From Micractinium sp. NFX-FRZ (lineage: Eukaryota; Chlorophyta; Trebouxiophyceae; Chlorellales; Chlorellaceae), in the NCBI GenBank assembly GCA_029339195.1, contig JAPTJF010000402.1, positions 1-58,019 of the forward strand: 58,019 bases of DNA, given 5' to 3'. Below are positions 57,608 through 58,019 of the stretch, piece by piece. The position numbers and the translations under genes were made by a program. The notes below the pieces were generated by a model. The model did no database searches, had not been told where the DNA came from, and saw only the letters and a program-made list of their open reading frames with translations. The first letter of the stretch is position 1. Each line of letters starts with the position of its first letter.

Positions 57608-58019
57608 GCCCATAAACTACGTGAACCAGCATGCAAGCTACACTGTAAAGTCCATCCCTCACTGAAAGCCCTCCTCATCCTTAGTCACTTCCCAACACAC
57701 CCTTCCACCCAACACGCATTGGGCCCCCGCCCTGCGTCAAATTTGCACCCATGCCCTCTGCCGACTCACACCCTACCACATGAGCAAAATCGACTTCCGG
57801 GACTCAACAATACGATGTAGTTTTCTACCTATCCTCTCTTTTTTTTTCTTCCTTAGCTCAAGTTACACGCTTGACACGTGGCATGAAGCAGAGCCATACT
57901 CATGAGTAGAGGGAGCGGGAGCGGTATGAGGAGGAACCGAAGGAAGCAGAGCTGAGAGGACGGGCAGGAGCAAAGGCAGGGGTGGGGCGGGGCTAGGGAC
58001 GAGGCAGAGCGGGGGCGGG
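57608..58019. other. 3' flank
   Basis: TGTAA at 57644-57648 fits the end of the gene at 57607. A T-rich tract lies near 57838-57850 and a purine-rich stretch after 57900. No gene was seen. Confidence 0.5.

Overview
The window is nuclear DNA from a GC-rich green alga. Every gene is broken into many short exons with GT-AG (sometimes GC-AG) introns. The chlorophyte poly(A) signal TGTAA follows several plus-strand genes, and the proteins include plant- or alga-type families: a FRO-type ferric reductase, a P-type proton pump, a Raf-like receptor kinase and a Hyp/Pro-rich wall protein. The intron density, GC-richness and protein mix suggest a Chlorella-like trebouxiophyte; that placement is inference.

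Layout. 1-6065 (+) is a ferric-chelate reductase / NADPH-oxidase-like gene cut by the left edge. 7037-8619 (+) is a Cys-rich protein with a CCCH-like cluster. 9080-11146 (+) is a complete six-exon secreted-type staphylococcal nuclease. 11487-21421 (-) is a large LRR receptor-like kinase with signal peptide, LRR exons, membrane segment and a TKL/Raf-like kinase. 22276-23299 (+) is a small basic coiled-coil protein, divergent from the kinase. 24296-25770 (-) is an unrecognised protein with a coding pentanucleotide repeat. 27139-39026 (-) is a plasma-membrane-type (P3A) H+-ATPase. 39682-43062 (-) is a protein with a degenerate MYND finger. 44135-49413 (-) is a secreted proline-rich protein with BNR/Asp-box repeats. 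50813-55191 (-) is a glutamine-synthetase-like protein whose ten exons join in frame to 481 residues. 55500-57607 (+) is a five-exon helical protein of 382 residues, divergent from the GS-like gene.

The ferric reductase and H+-ATPase both act at the plasma membrane (acidification and reduction in iron uptake), and the receptor kinase and BNR protein are surface or secreted. The genes are otherwise ordinary neighbours, not a cluster. The most unusual signal is structural: in four of the genes, introns carry diverged tandem copies of the adjacent exon end, often with its splice site. Other points are four phase-supported GC-AG introns, a 27-nt microexon, a coding pentamer repeat whose copy number sets the frame, a decayed retrotransposon fragment, and a two-copy dispersed repeat. 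No tRNA, rRNA or CRISPR was seen.
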